A DNA stretch of 62,071 nucleotides from Elusimicrobiaceae bacterium (GCA_028700325.1 JAQVSV010000003.1:1-62071); one strand, 5' to 3'. Positions 41,600 to 53,181 are shown, counted from the stretch's first letter. Notes: generated by a model from the sequence alone, not told the origin. Program-made: numbers and translations.

Positions 41600-43350
41600 A
41601 AAGATTTTTTCTCGCGGCCGCCTGCGCGGCGGGTTTGCTGTGCGGCCCGTGCGCGGCCCAGCAGGGAGTAGCCCTGTTGTGGATACCTGAACCCGGCTCC
41701 GACATCCTGCCGGTGCTTTCGGAAACCGGCGCGAATCCGGATTTCAAATTCACCGTGGCAATCGCGCCGGAAAACGTAACGGAGCAGGTGAAACCGCGTC
41801 TTCAGCAGCTGGAAACGGACGGGCGGGCGGAAACCGCCCTTCGCATAGTCGGAGATCCGCCTCTGCCGCTGCTTTTTTCGCCCCAGAGCGCTGAAGTCGT
41901 CTGGCCCGGAAAAACGGACAAGAAGCTCTGGTCCACCCGGCTTGACGAACTTGCGTCCTGCATTTTCAAGGAGCGGAACCTGTTTGAAAAGAAATTCGTC
42001 AGCGAACCGCTGGGCTGGGTGCCACAGGCCGGCGGCATAACGCCGGAAATGATCTCGCTCACCAAAGCCTACAGCATGAAGTGGCTCGCCGCCGGCCCGA
42101 ACGGGGCGGGCGGCAACACCGTGTACGGCGACGATGATATCAGCGTGGTATCGTTCTCGCGAATCGCCAGCACGGCCGCGTTCGCCGAGCTGCTGGGCGG
42201 CCGGGAAACGGACTTCGTGTTCGCCGTAATAGATGAAACGCTGCCGCGCGGCGGTGACGAGCCGGACCCCCGGCAGACGCTGCTTTCGCTAATCCGCGAA
42301 TCCACAGCCACGCCGAACTGGCAGACCGTCTCGCAGGCGCTGGCCGGCGACATTTACAAAGCCTCGCTTGACCCGGAATCTTCCTCATACCAGCCGTGGA
42401 CCGGCGACTACGCGCTCTGGGCAGGTTCGGCGCGCCAGCAGGGCGCGCTCAGAAGCCTCGACGAAGCCCGGCGCAATTACGGAATTTTCATAAATTCCGG
42501 GAGCAATACCCGCGCAGCCGCCGCGCTGCAGCGGGAATTCGATGAAATCCAGTCATCCTCGAACCTGCTGGTGCTTGGCAGCACCGTGCCCGAAACGGGA
42601 AACGCGGCCGAGGAAACTTTCAAAACGCGGCTCAAAAGCATCTACCGCAAAATGAACAGGCCGATACCGCCCACTTTGTCGCAGCCGCTTTCGGCTTCCG
42701 ATGCGGCCTCGGCCGACCTGTCAGCCGCCGCGCCGCAGTCCGCCTCCATGAAAAGCGGGCCCGGCTGGCTGAAAATTGACAATCCGGCGGAGCAGCTGAA
42801 ACTGCCGGAAACGCTTGCGAAAATGAAAAATCTTTCCGCCGAGGCGTTCAGCGTCGCTTCGTTACAGGCCGAATGGACTGACAGCACGATCACCTTTACG
42901 GTTAAATCCGAGTCCGGCGCGGATTTCAAAAACCTTTTTCTGGCGGATCTGTATATAGATCAGAACCATCGCGCGCGCTCCGGGCTTACCGAACTGCTCG
43001 ACGGCCGCGGCGGGCTCAGAACGTCCCCGGAAGACGCCTGGGAATTCGCCTTCAGCGTGTACGGCGGCGGCGCCAGATTTTACCAGGCCACGCCCGACAA
43101 GGCCCTTTTTCTCCGCAGTTATCCGGTCCGGCAAAAAAACGGCTCGCTTTCGTTTGAAGTGCCCCGGACGGATTTGCGCGGCAATCCGGAAAACTGGGGT
43201 TACTGCCTGCTGGTAATGGCGTACGACTCAACAGCGAACGACCTTTATTACCCGCTGCAGTTTGACGACAAAACTGCCGTGATAGACACCGTAGCGCTGG
43301 ACAGACTGGGTTCCACGCTGTACTTTTTCCGGCTTCCCAAAAAATACTGA
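41596..43350 (+). CDS. Secreted protein with degenerate GH57-like region and glucodextranase-type C-terminal domain
   Basis: 584 residues. A signal peptide (residues 1-22, ending CAAQ) exports it. Residues 24-280 recall the GH57 barrel by pattern (LPVLSETGANPDFKFTVAIAP; PLPLLF; GWVPQAGGITPEM; MKWLAAGP), but the Glu expected in the WPxEG-type nucleophile motif is Ala. Residues 390-580 resemble the Glucodextran_C module (LFLADLYIDQNHRARSG; DAWEFAFSVYGGG). I infer a non-catalytic or weakly active alpha-glucan-binding protein of the envelope. The resemblance is by eye and should be treated as tentative. The start overlaps the CBM48 gene as ATGA. Confidence 0.6.
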   Translation: MKRFFLAAACAAGLLCGPCAAQQGVALLWIPEPGSDILPVLSETGANPDFKFTVAIAPENVTEQVKPRLQQLETDGRAETALRIVGDPPLPLLFSPQSAEVVWPGKTDKKLWSTRLDELASCIFKERNLFEKKFVSEPLGWVPQAGGITPEMISLTKAYSMKWLAAGPNGAGGNTVYGDDDISVVSFSRIASTAAFAELLGGRETDFVFAVIDETLPRGGDEPDPRQTLLSLIRESTATPNWQTVSQALAGDIYKASLDPESSSYQPWTGDYALWAGSARQQGALRSLDEARRNYGIFINSGSNTRAAAALQREFDEIQSSSNLLVLGSTVPETGNAAEETFKTRLKSIYRKMNRPIPPTLSQPLSASDAASADLSAAAPQSASMKSGPGWLKIDNPAEQLKLPETLAKMKNLSAEAFSVASLQAEWTDSTITFTVKSESGADFKNLFLADLYIDQNHRARSGLTELLDGRGGLRTSPEDAWEFAFSVYGGGARFYQATPDKALFLRSYPVRQKNGSLSFEVPRTDLRGNPENWGYCLLVMAYDSTANDLYYPLQFDDKTAVIDTVALDRLGSTLYFFRLPKKY

Positions 43351-43370
43351 TCCGGACACGCTATTAACAG

Positions 43371-43400
43371 GGCAGGCCCCCGCAATTGCGGGGGCCTGCC
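43371..43400. terminator. 30-base perfect palindrome between converging genes
   Basis: GGCAGGCCCCCGCAA and its exact complement form a GC-rich hairpin. There is no T run, so it may block or stabilise converging transcripts (plus 41596, minus 43414) rather than terminate by itself. Confidence 0.65.
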
Positions 43401-43413
43401 GCATAAAAACCAG

Positions 43414-43707
43414 TCAGCGTGATGGCGGCGGCCAGCCGGACGCGGAGTCTCGCCGGTCAAGTATTTTCATGACAGTCCACAAAATCACAAGCTCGGCCGT
43501 GAAAAGCGCAAGCAGCGGCATCACGAATTTTGCGGGGATCAGCCCGAACGGCAGCAGCGCCAGAAAAATTCCATACCCCAGCACGGAACCAAGAACCAGC
43601 AGCCCGAACACCTTGCGGCGAGACCGGAGGTATTGAAGCCGTATCCGCTCCGCTTCCTCCTGCCCGGCGGCCATTTCCATGGCGGATTTTTCTTTCATTT
43701 TTTCCAT
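43414..43707 (-). CDS. Small membrane protein, unknown function
   Basis: 97 residues: a charged N-terminal helix with Glu, Arg and Lys (residues 1-32), two membrane helices (about 34-53 and 59-80) and a short Arg/Pro tail. I recognise no family. The start has GGAGTT seven bases upstream and overlaps the end of the VanZ gene by 13 bases, so the two are translated together. Confidence 0.75.
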   Translation of the reverse strand: MEKMKEKSAMEMAAGQEEAERIRLQYLRSRRKVFGLLVLGSVLGYGIFLALLPFGLIPAKFVMPLLALFTAELVILWTVMKILDRRDSASGWPPPSR

Positions 43708-44111
43708 TTGGCAACTCCTGACCGGTGCCGGATATAAAGATACAGCCCGGCGAGCGCGCCCGCCGCGTCAACAGCGACATCCGCCGAACTGCAGAACCGG
43801 CCCGGCACAAAGCTCTGGTGATATTCGTCCGTCACGGCGTAAAGAACCGCCAGACAAAGCGCGCAGGCCGCGCGCCTGCGGACCGACAGGCGCGCTCCCG
43901 CTCCGGCGCGCGCCAGCAGAACGCACAACACCGCATATTCAAACGCGTGCGCGGTTTTGCGCAACGCATAGTCCCATTCCAGCGGCGTTTTCAGGCCCGG
44001 CACCGAAGACAGATAAAAAATCAGCCAGGCCCACACCACCGGCGGACCCGCGTATCCCGGCAGATAGTCCGCCACTGGCTTTAAACCGGAAAATGAATAA
44101 CCGCGCGGCAT
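43695..44111 (-). CDS. VanZ-like family membrane protein
   Basis: 138 residues and four membrane segments. LRKTAHAFEYAVLCVLL, AVTDEYHQSFVPGRFCSSADVAVDAAG are the VanZ-family signature, with the conserved His, Asp, Glu and Arg. VanZ proteins are small inner-membrane proteins; the founding one gives low teicoplanin resistance, but most have unknown roles. The start is six bases from GATAAT, so the mRNA is probably leaderless. Confidence 0.88.
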   Translation of the reverse strand: MPRGYSFSGLKPVADYLPGYAGPPVVWAWLIFYLSSVPGLKTPLEWDYALRKTAHAFEYAVLCVLLARAGAGARLSVRRRAACALCLAVLYAVTDEYHQSFVPGRFCSSADVAVDAAGALAGLYLYIRHRSGVAKWKK

Positions 44112-44117
44112 CGGTTC

Positions 44118-44126
44118 ATTATCCCA
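44118..44126 (-). promoter_or_regulatory. Extended -10 six bases before VanZ gene
   Basis: The minus strand reads TGG-GATAAT, ending six bases before ATG 44111; the same TTGGGATAATG string precedes hemW. Confidence 0.55.
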
Positions 44127-44207
44127 ATTTATCAGCCGGACCGCCAGCCGCTCTATTGCTCAAATTGCCAGAAACTGGTTTAATATTGTACTCAATGGAG
44201 GCGTAAT

Positions 44208-44552
44208 ATGGATATATTAATCTCGGTTCTGTCTGTAATAGTGGTCGGAGCGATGGTCACCGCGGCCGTTTTTTTCATTAACCTTACGCTTCAGCTGCGG
44301 GAAACCGCGAAAGCGGTGGAACTGGCGGCAAAATCCGTTGCGGCGGCCACACAGCGGCTGGAGCAGTCAATTGACCGGATTGACGAAACCGCCGCAGCTT
44401 ATGCGGGGCTGGCAAAATCAGTGGAAGCGCGCGTGGAAAGCACAAAAGAAATGTTTGACGCGGTCAACGCCATCACGCACGGCGCGAAAACCGGCTGGCT
44501 TAACCTGGCCAGATTCGCGCTGGGATTTATCACCGGCCTCAAGCGCGCCTGA
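44208..44552 (+). CDS. DUF948-like membrane-anchored coiled-coil protein
   Basis: 114 residues. One N-terminal membrane helix (residues 4-27) followed by a long helical region with heptads rich in Ala, Val, Leu and Thr (residues 30-85), as in DUF948-type proteins, then a hydrophobic C-terminal stretch. GGAGG lies six bases before the ATG. It heads a run with the cyclic-nucleotide protein and the PerM-like gene. No function is known. Confidence 0.7.
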   Translation: MDILISVLSVIVVGAMVTAAVFFINLTLQLRETAKAVELAAKSVAAATQRLEQSIDRIDETAAAYAGLAKSVEARVESTKEMFDAVNAITHGAKTGWLNLARFALGFITGLKRA

Positions 44553-44581
44553 CGCGCGGCAATACCGGGAGGTGTCCGCCA

Positions 44582-45079
44582 ATGAATTCCAATTTCGCGT
44601 ACAGCATGTTTCTTGACGACGAACAGCGCGCCAAACGCGCCTTTCTCACGAAACTGCCCATTTTCAAAAATCTCCATTACAGCGACTTCACCTATCTCCT
44701 GCGCACACTGCAGGAACACACCTATCTGAAAGGCGAAACGCTTTTCGAGGAAAGCGATATCGGGCGCGCGCTGTTCATTGTGATCAGCGGGCGCATAAAC
44801 ATTTACCGCAGCATACCGGGCGGCGGCACGGAAAAAATCGCGTGCGTGGAGCAGGGCGAGCTGTTCGGCGAAATGGCGCTGCTTGAGGAAATGCCCAGAA
44901 CCGGCAGCGCCGTGGCCGACGAAAACACCCGCGTTTACATGCTGTTTAAAAGCAAGCTGGATTCGCTGCTTTATTCGCATCCGCGCATCGGCGTGGTGAT
45001 CACGCATTATCTGGCGCAGACACTGTCGGCGCGCCTGCGCGCCCAAATCGAAGCGCAAAACCTGGAACAGATAAAATGA
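44582..45079 (+). CDS. Cyclic-nucleotide-binding domain protein
   Basis: 165 residues: a single Crp-type cNMP-binding beta-roll (about residues 27-145) with FKNLHYSDFTYLL, GRALFIVISGRINIY and the phosphate cassette GELFGEMALLEEMPRTGSAVA, which keeps the Glu and the Arg that bind cyclic nucleotides. There is no helix-turn-helix or effector domain, so it probably acts on a partner protein. Its stop overlaps the PerM-like transporter start as ATGA, which makes that transporter a candidate partner. Confidence 0.88.
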   Translation: MNSNFAYSMFLDDEQRAKRAFLTKLPIFKNLHYSDFTYLLRTLQEHTYLKGETLFEESDIGRALFIVISGRINIYRSIPGGGTEKIACVEQGELFGEMALLEEMPRTGSAVADENTRVYMLFKSKLDSLLYSHPRIGVVITHYLAQTLSARLRAQIEAQNLEQIK

Positions 45080-46179
45080 GCACGGACAGGCCAGTATATT
45101 TCCAGAAAAAAATCTGGAAACGCACCGAACTCATTATCCCGGGCATAACAGTCCTGGGGCTTCTTGTTCTGCTGATCTCGGTGCGCGGCGCGGCATTTCC
45201 GTTTGTCATAAGCATTGCGGTGGCTTATCTGCTTAATCCGGTGGTGGAGTTTTTCGAATCACGGGGAATCAAGCGGGTTTACGCCGTAAGCGGGATCTAC
45301 CTGTTTTTCGGGCTGCTGTGCATTGTCGCAATGGCGGTGCTGGTGCCGTTCATAAACGCCCAGGCGGCGATAATCGCCAATTCCTGGCCGGAATACATGG
45401 CCAAAATGCAGCAGCTGATCATAGAGCTGCAGGAGAAGATTTACCGGTCCACCCCGATCCTGCGCCAGTTCGGCGACTGGAAAACCCTGTTCGCTAAAAT
45501 TTCAGTCCTGCTGGAACGGCTGCCGGGCTTTTTCATCAGCCTTGTGCCGATGCTGACCACGCTGCTGCTGGTTCCGCTGATCGCGTTTTTCTTTCTGCTT
45601 GACGGGCCGTTCATGATTGACGCGCTCAAAAACCTCATCCCGGCAAAATATGTGGAAATAGTGGCGCATATCACCAATGAAATTGACGAATCGCTCGGAA
45701 ACTACCTGCGCGGCATAATGCTGGAAGCGATGATCCTGTTCGTGCTCGCGCTCGCCGGCCTGTTCTTCATGGAAATCAATTACGCCGTCCCGATAGCCAT
45801 TATAATGGGGGTCAGCTGTCTGGTGCCGTATGTGGGGCCGGTGGTGGGCGGACTGCTGGGCGCGATAGCGGCGTTTCTGCAGTTCGGTTCACTGATCATG
45901 GTGCTGAAAGTATTGCTGTTTTTTGTGGCGCTCCGGTTCATTGACGACTGGTTTCTTCAGCCTCTTATTCTGGAGCGGGCGGTCAAAGTCCATCCGGCCA
46001 TCATCATTTTCGCGATCATGTCGGGCGCGGAGATGTTCGGCATCTGGGGCGTTATTTTCGCCATGCCGGTTACCTGCATAGCCAAGGTGCTCATCAGCAT
46101 CGCGTTCGAACTGCAGCGCACGGAATTCGCGTGGAAGCCAAAACCTGAACCGACCCGGGTAAGTATTCCCTACCTGTAA
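45076..46179 (+). CDS. AI-2E/PerM family membrane transporter
   Basis: 367 residues with about seven or eight membrane helices. LISVRGAAFPFVISIAVAYLLNPVVEF, the central soluble domain, and GVSCLVPYVGPVVGGLLGAIAA match the AI-2E exporter family, whose members export autoinducer-2 or exchange ions across the inner membrane. The start overlaps the cNMP-binding gene. A terminator hairpin follows. Confidence 0.9.
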   Translation: MSTDRPVYFQKKIWKRTELIIPGITVLGLLVLLISVRGAAFPFVISIAVAYLLNPVVEFFESRGIKRVYAVSGIYLFFGLLCIVAMAVLVPFINAQAAIIANSWPEYMAKMQQLIIELQEKIYRSTPILRQFGDWKTLFAKISVLLERLPGFFISLVPMLTTLLLVPLIAFFFLLDGPFMIDALKNLIPAKYVEIVAHITNEIDESLGNYLRGIMLEAMILFVLALAGLFFMEINYAVPIAIIMGVSCLVPYVGPVVGGLLGAIAAFLQFGSLIMVLKVLLFFVALRFIDDWFLQPLILERAVKVHPAIIIFAIMSGAEMFGIWGVIFAMPVTCIAKVLISIAFELQRTEFAWKPKPEPTRVSIPYL

Positions 46180-46196
46180 CTCTTTTTCACATTCTT

Positions 46197-46230
46197 CGGC
46201 CCCCGCTGCGAGCTGCACCGGGGGCCGTTT
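46197..46230. terminator. Terminator between PerM-like gene and rdgB
   Basis: CGGCCCCCG pairs with CGGGGGCCG (46219-46227) around a 13-base loop, followed by TTT. It lies between converging genes. Confidence 0.7.
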
Positions 46231-46251
46231 AAATTACAGCGCGCCAGACAG

Positions 46252-46863
46252 TCACTGCGCGCAATTGCGGGCTCCGTCCGCGTAAATCTTGAGATGTTTA
46301 GCCATCAGCCGCACCGCGTTGAAGCGGTGGCTCAGCCTGTTTTTTTCTGGAGCAGGCATTTCCGCCAGAGTGCTGGCATACCCGTCCGGCGCGAAAAGCG
46401 GATCATATCCGAACCCGTTCGTTCCGCGCGGCGCGGCCGTTATAACGCCTTCAAGCACGCCCGCCTCCGTGATGACAGTTCCGTCCGGCGAAGCCAGCGC
46501 CATCACGCACCGGAACCGCGCGGTGCGTTTTTTTGCGTGCGCCATAAGCTGGAGCAGTTTGCTGTTGTTGGCGGCATAGTCCCGTTCCGGCCCAGCGAAC
46601 CGCGCGCTGAAAACACCGGGCGCGCCGCCGAGCGCGTCCACCTCCAGCCCCGTATCGTCTGCCAGCGCCCACAGCCGGCAGTTCATGGCGGCGGCGCGGG
46701 CTTTGATGACGGCGTTTTCAGCGAGCGTCAGCCCGTCTTCCGGCGGCATCTGAAACCCGGGGAAATCACGCAGCGTGAGATACTCCAGCCCAAGCTCCGG
46801 CATCAGCGCCGCCAGTTCCCGCGCCTTATGCTCGTTTTCCGTTGCGATGAGAAGTTTTTTCAT
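46252..46863 (-). CDS. rdgB: XTP/dITP pyrophosphatase (RdgB/HAM1)
   Basis: 203 residues. IATENEHKARELAAL at the start, ALADDTGLEVDALGGAPGVFSARFAG in the middle and GTNGFGYDPLFAPDGY near residue 150 define the family, with SHRFNA near the end. It removes deaminated purine nucleotides (XTP, dITP) from the pool to protect DNA. It starts 18 bases after valS on the same strand, so it is likely cotranscribed. Confidence 0.96.
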   Translation of the reverse strand: MKKLLIATENEHKARELAALMPELGLEYLTLRDFPGFQMPPEDGLTLAENAVIKARAAAMNCRLWALADDTGLEVDALGGAPGVFSARFAGPERDYAANNSKLLQLMAHAKKRTARFRCVMALASPDGTVITEAGVLEGVITAAPRGTNGFGYDPLFAPDGYASTLAEMPAPEKNRLSHRFNAVRLMAKHLKIYADGARNCAQ

Positions 46864-46881
46864 GGCAGTTGCGCCGCGCTC

Positions 46882-49599
<2,718 letters not shown>

Positions 49600-49720
49600 A
49601 ATAATCTCTCGCTGTTTTTTATGCCGCCGGTTAACCCGGCAGGCACTTGTTTATGATATTTTAGAACTTAATGGCCTTATAATGCAAAGCGCCCGGTTCC
49701 GCCAAACAGGCGGGATATTT

Positions 49721-49729
49721 TGATATCAT
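49721..49729 (+). promoter_or_regulatory. Extended -10 seven bases before small membrane protein gene
   Basis: TGA-TATCAT ends seven bases before ATG 49737, with no Shine-Dalgarno site. Confidence 0.5.
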
Positions 49730-49736
49730 TTTATAT

Positions 49737-50111
49737 ATGGATGAACATGCCCTGCGCATTATTCCGTCCGGCCCGGCCCGTCAGCCGGGCCCGGACGAAG
49801 CGATAGAGCCCGAAATACTCGAACCCGGCATGCGGCCGGACTTTGCCGAGGGAGCGGAAGAGCCGCGCGTGTATTCTTGCGGCTCCGCGCCGAAACGCGG
49901 CCTTGTGTCCGCCGTGCTCGGAGGCGCGGCCGGCCTGGCGCTGGCTGTTGCGGCCGGCCTGTTTTTCCTGATAGTGGCGGGCACGGCAATAATTATTGCG
50001 GCATTTTACGGTCTGGCAAAACCGGTGCTGGCGTTGTTCGGCATCCGCGCCAGCCCGGCGATGAACATTAAAACCTTCCGGTTCGGATCTCGCGGATTCG
50101 GCGGACACTGA
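49737..50111 (+). CDS. Small membrane protein, unknown function
   Basis: 124 residues. Residues 1-50 are acidic and Pro-rich; a long hydrophobic stretch (about 54-100, rich in Gly, Ala and Leu) can form two membrane helices; the tail is basic (FRFGSRGFGGH). I recognise no family. It lies 13 bases before the ygiQ-like gene and may be cotranscribed with it. Confidence 0.65.
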   Translation: MDEHALRIIPSGPARQPGPDEAIEPEILEPGMRPDFAEGAEEPRVYSCGSAPKRGLVSAVLGGAAGLALAVAAGLFFLIVAGTAIIIAAFYGLAKPVLALFGIRASPAMNIKTFRFGSRGFGGH

Positions 50112-50124
50112 CAACAGGACACTT

Positions 50125-52404
50125 ATGACTCTGGCTTTTCTGCCCGTAACTCAGGAAGAAATAAAACAGCTCGGCTGGGATTATGTTGACGTAGTGCTGG
50201 TTTCCGGCGACGCCTATGTTGACCATCCCAGCTTCGCCGCCGCCGTGATAGGCCGCAACCTTGAGGATCTGGGCCTGCGGGTAGCCATCCTGCCGCAGCC
50301 GCGCTGGGCCGGGCCGGATGATTTCCGGCGGTTCGGGCGGCCGCGCCTGTTTTTCGGAATCAGCGCCGGCAATGTGGACTCGATGATCAACCATTACACC
50401 GCCGCGAAAAAACCGCGCTCCGACGACCAGTATTCTCCGGGCGGACAGGCGGGCCTGCGGCCGGACCGCGCTTCGATCGTTTATTCCCAGCTGGCGCGGC
50501 AGGCGTACCCCGGAGTGCCGGTGGTGCTGGGCGGGGTGGAAGCGTCGCTGCGCCGCGCGGCGCATTACGATTTCTGGAGCGATACGGTAAAACGCTCCAT
50601 CCTGCTCGACTCGAAAGCCGATATCCTGGTATACGGAATGGGAGAATATCCCGTGCGCGAAATTGCCATGCGGCTGAACGCCGGACAGGATGTCAAAACA
50701 ATAAGGGATCTGCGCGGCACCGCTTTCGCGCTCGGAGCCAACGAAGCGCCCGATCTGGCAACAGCCGCAGCGCTGCCGTCTTTCGAAAGCGTGAAAACCG
50801 ACTTCAAAGCGTTCAACCTGGCCACAAAACTCATTCTGGAGAACACCAACCCGCTCAGCGCGCAGCCGCTGGTGCAGTATCACGACAAACGCGCGGTGGT
50901 CATCAATCCGCCGGCGCTGCCGCTTACGGAAGCGGAAATGGACGCCACTTATTCGCTGCCCTACAGCCGCGCTCCGCACCCGGTTTACCGGGCACCCGTG
51001 CCGGCGTTCGAGATGATACGGGATTCCGTCACCATCCACCGCGGCTGTTTCGGCGGGTGCGGGTTCTGCTCGCTTACGCTGCATCAGGGGCGGATTATCC
51101 AGACCCGCAGTGAAAAATCAATCATCGCGGAGCTGAAGCTTCTGGCCGCACGGCCGGGGTTTCACGGCATCATTTCCGATCTGGGCGCGCCGACCGCCAA
51201 CATGTACGGCCTCAACTGCAAAAACCCCGCCGCGCGCAAACGCTGCCGCAGAACCTCCTGTCTGTATCCCGGGGTCTGCCCCAATCTGGACACCTCGCAC
51301 ACGAAACTGTTCCACCTGCTTGACGAAGCCGCTAAAATAAACGGCATCAAAAAAATACTCATTAATTCCGGCATCCGCATGGATCTGGCGATTCTCAACC
51401 CCGAATACATCAAACGGCTCGCATGCAGGCACACCGGCGGACAGTTAAGCGTCGCGCCGGAACACATCTGCCCCGACGTGCTCCGGTATATGCAGAAACC
51501 GCCGGTCGAAACGTGGGAACAGTTCGACCGGATTTTCAGCGAAGCCAGCTCGGCCGCCGGGAAAGACCAGTTTCTCGTGCCGTATTTCATCGCCGCGCAC
51601 CCCGGCTGCGGGCTGAGCGGCATGATAGATCTGGCGCTGTATCTCAAACGCAACGGCTACCACCCGCGCCAGGTCAACGATTTCATTCCGTCGCCGATGG
51701 ACTATGCCACCGCGATTTATCACACCGGAATGGACCCCTTCACCAGCCGCGAAGTTTTTGTGGAAAAAACGGAACGCGGCAAAAAACTCCAGCGCGCGCT
51801 GCTGCAGTTTTTCAAGCCGGAGAACAAACCGCTTGTCATTCAGGCCTTGCGGCTGGCAAAACGCATGAACGACGCAAGCGAGCTTATTTCCGCCGCGCCC
51901 GGCCAGAAATTTCTGCTCCGCAAGCAACAGGAGCGGAAACAGGAAAAAGCCGTGCGCGACGGCACCGCCCGGCCCCATGACAACAGCTGCCGCGGCAATG
52001 CCGGACATAACCGGCCCCGCAATTGCTCGCCAACCGCCCGGCCTGACCGGCGCGGCGGACAGCGTTGCGCCCGCGCTACGCGATATGACGCAACCCGGCG
52101 CGCGCCCGCCGCAGCGCCGGACGCGCGGCAGTCCGGTCCGCGCCGCAGCCCGCCAGCCGGCCATTCCGGCCGGGCCGCGCACGATAAACCGTTTTCGGGC
52201 GGCAAGGGTGACAGGCGCGGATCAAAAAATCCGTCCGCGCAGCCCGCGCGACACCCTGACGACACCGCGCGCGAGCCGAAAAAATCAATGCGCGAACTGA
52301 TCCGCGAATCGGACAGCAGGCCCGGCAAAACCAAACGCCGCAATGAGCAGGACGAGCGAGCCGCGCCCGGCAAACACAGGCCCTTTGACAAATTCAGAAA
52401 ATGA
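50125..52404 (+). CDS. YgiQ family radical SAM protein
   Basis: 759 residues. The UPF0313 N-terminal domain starts FLPVTQEEIKQLGWDYVDVVLVSGDAYVDHPSF; the radical SAM Cys triad is RGCFGGCGFCS near residue 310, followed by GAPTANMYGL and CRRTSCLYPGVCPNLD, a second Cys-rich segment typical of the family. Function is unproven. The last 150 residues are low-complexity and very rich in Arg, Pro and Gly, ending KHRPFDKFRK, which also occurs in other YgiQ proteins. It overlaps the next gene as ATGA. Confidence 0.93.
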   Translation: MTLAFLPVTQEEIKQLGWDYVDVVLVSGDAYVDHPSFAAAVIGRNLEDLGLRVAILPQPRWAGPDDFRRFGRPRLFFGISAGNVDSMINHYTAAKKPRSDDQYSPGGQAGLRPDRASIVYSQLARQAYPGVPVVLGGVEASLRRAAHYDFWSDTVKRSILLDSKADILVYGMGEYPVREIAMRLNAGQDVKTIRDLRGTAFALGANEAPDLATAAALPSFESVKTDFKAFNLATKLILENTNPLSAQPLVQYHDKRAVVINPPALPLTEAEMDATYSLPYSRAPHPVYRAPVPAFEMIRDSVTIHRGCFGGCGFCSLTLHQGRIIQTRSEKSIIAELKLLAARPGFHGIISDLGAPTANMYGLNCKNPAARKRCRRTSCLYPGVCPNLDTSHTKLFHLLDEAAKINGIKKILINSGIRMDLAILNPEYIKRLACRHTGGQLSVAPEHICPDVLRYMQKPPVETWEQFDRIFSEASSAAGKDQFLVPYFIAAHPGCGLSGMIDLALYLKRNGYHPRQVNDFIPSPMDYATAIYHTGMDPFTSREVFVEKTERGKKLQRALLQFFKPENKPLVIQALRLAKRMNDASELISAAPGQKFLLRKQQERKQEKAVRDGTARPHDNSCRGNAGHNRPRNCSPTARPDRRGGQRCARATRYDATRRAPAAAPDARQSGPRRSPPAGHSGRAAHDKPFSGGKGDRRGSKNPSAQPARHPDDTAREPKKSMRELIRESDSRPGKTKRRNEQDERAAPGKHRPFDKFRK

Positions 52405-53165
52405 ACCCGGCTATCTCCATAAAAACAGTGCTTGTGCGGCCACGCAATTCGCTTAACGTGGGCGCCGCGGCGCGGGCGATGGCTAATTTCGGGTTGTCCG
52501 AACTGGCACTGGTGGATCCGTACGAACCGACGTGGGATGCGGTCGTCTCGGCCGTGGGCGCGGAAGAAATAATAAAAAACGCGCGGCTTCATAAAACCGT
52601 GGAAGAAGCCGTGGCGGACTGCCATCTCGTACTCGCCACCACCGCCGGCCAGCGCAGAATGCCGGACCGGGACGTGGTACTGCTTGATACCGCCGCGGAA
52701 TTCATTGAAAAACGCGCGCGGCCCGGCATATTCAAGACAGCCGTTCTGTTCGGCTCCGAAAAAACCGGCCTGACCAACGAGCATATCGCATTTTCCCACG
52801 CGCTGCTCAATATACCCACTTATCCGGGCCAGCCGTCCATGAATCTGGGGCAGGCGGTGGCGGTGACCTGCTACGAACTGTCCAAAACCTCCGGCCGCAC
52901 CCGCGCGCTGACGCGCGCCGGCGGATCGGCGGCCGTGACCGTTGCGGATATCGAGCGGCTGGCGCGCGACATCAACCGGGTATTCCGGCTGACCTCGATA
53001 GAATCCGGCGCGAGAGAAGAAACGCGTCTGAAACGAATCCGCCGGGTACTGTTCGAGCTGAATCTGTCGTATGACGGGCTTAAATACGCGCGGTCGCTCG
53101 CGTCAAAAATCCAGGCGCGGCTTGACTCCATCGAAAAAGCCGCGAACGAACCCGAAAGCGCATGA
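52401..53165 (+). CDS. TrmJ-like RNA 2'-O-methyltransferase (SPOUT)
   Basis: 254 residues of TrmH family group 1. VLVRPRNSLNVGAAARAMANFGL at the N-terminus, LFGSEKTGLTNEH near residue 117 and NIPTYPGQPSMNLGQAVAV form the SPOUT knot that binds SAM. TrmJ methylates the ribose of nucleotide 32 in some tRNAs; a different RNA target is possible. The C-terminal 80 residues are a helical extension. The start overlaps ygiQ. Confidence 0.88.
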   Translation: MNPAISIKTVLVRPRNSLNVGAAARAMANFGLSELALVDPYEPTWDAVVSAVGAEEIIKNARLHKTVEEAVADCHLVLATTAGQRRMPDRDVVLLDTAAEFIEKRARPGIFKTAVLFGSEKTGLTNEHIAFSHALLNIPTYPGQPSMNLGQAVAVTCYELSKTSGRTRALTRAGGSAAVTVADIERLARDINRVFRLTSIESGAREETRLKRIRRVLFELNLSYDGLKYARSLASKIQARLDSIEKAANEPESA

Positions 53166-53168
53166 AAT

Positions 53169-53181
53169 TTTTTGTAGAATA
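53169..53181 (+). promoter_or_regulatory. Possible -10 region of mscS gene, shared with nusB
   Basis: TTTTTGTAGAATA, with -10 TAGAAT at 53175-53180. The identical 13 bases occur before nusB at 30401-30413. Here the leader is about 40 bases and has a Shine-Dalgarno site. Confidence 0.5.

Noticed and set aside
51977-52300. Separate gene within the tail of the YgiQ-like protein
   Set aside because: Alternative frame of a low-complexity Arg/Pro-rich tail; no start signal and no family.
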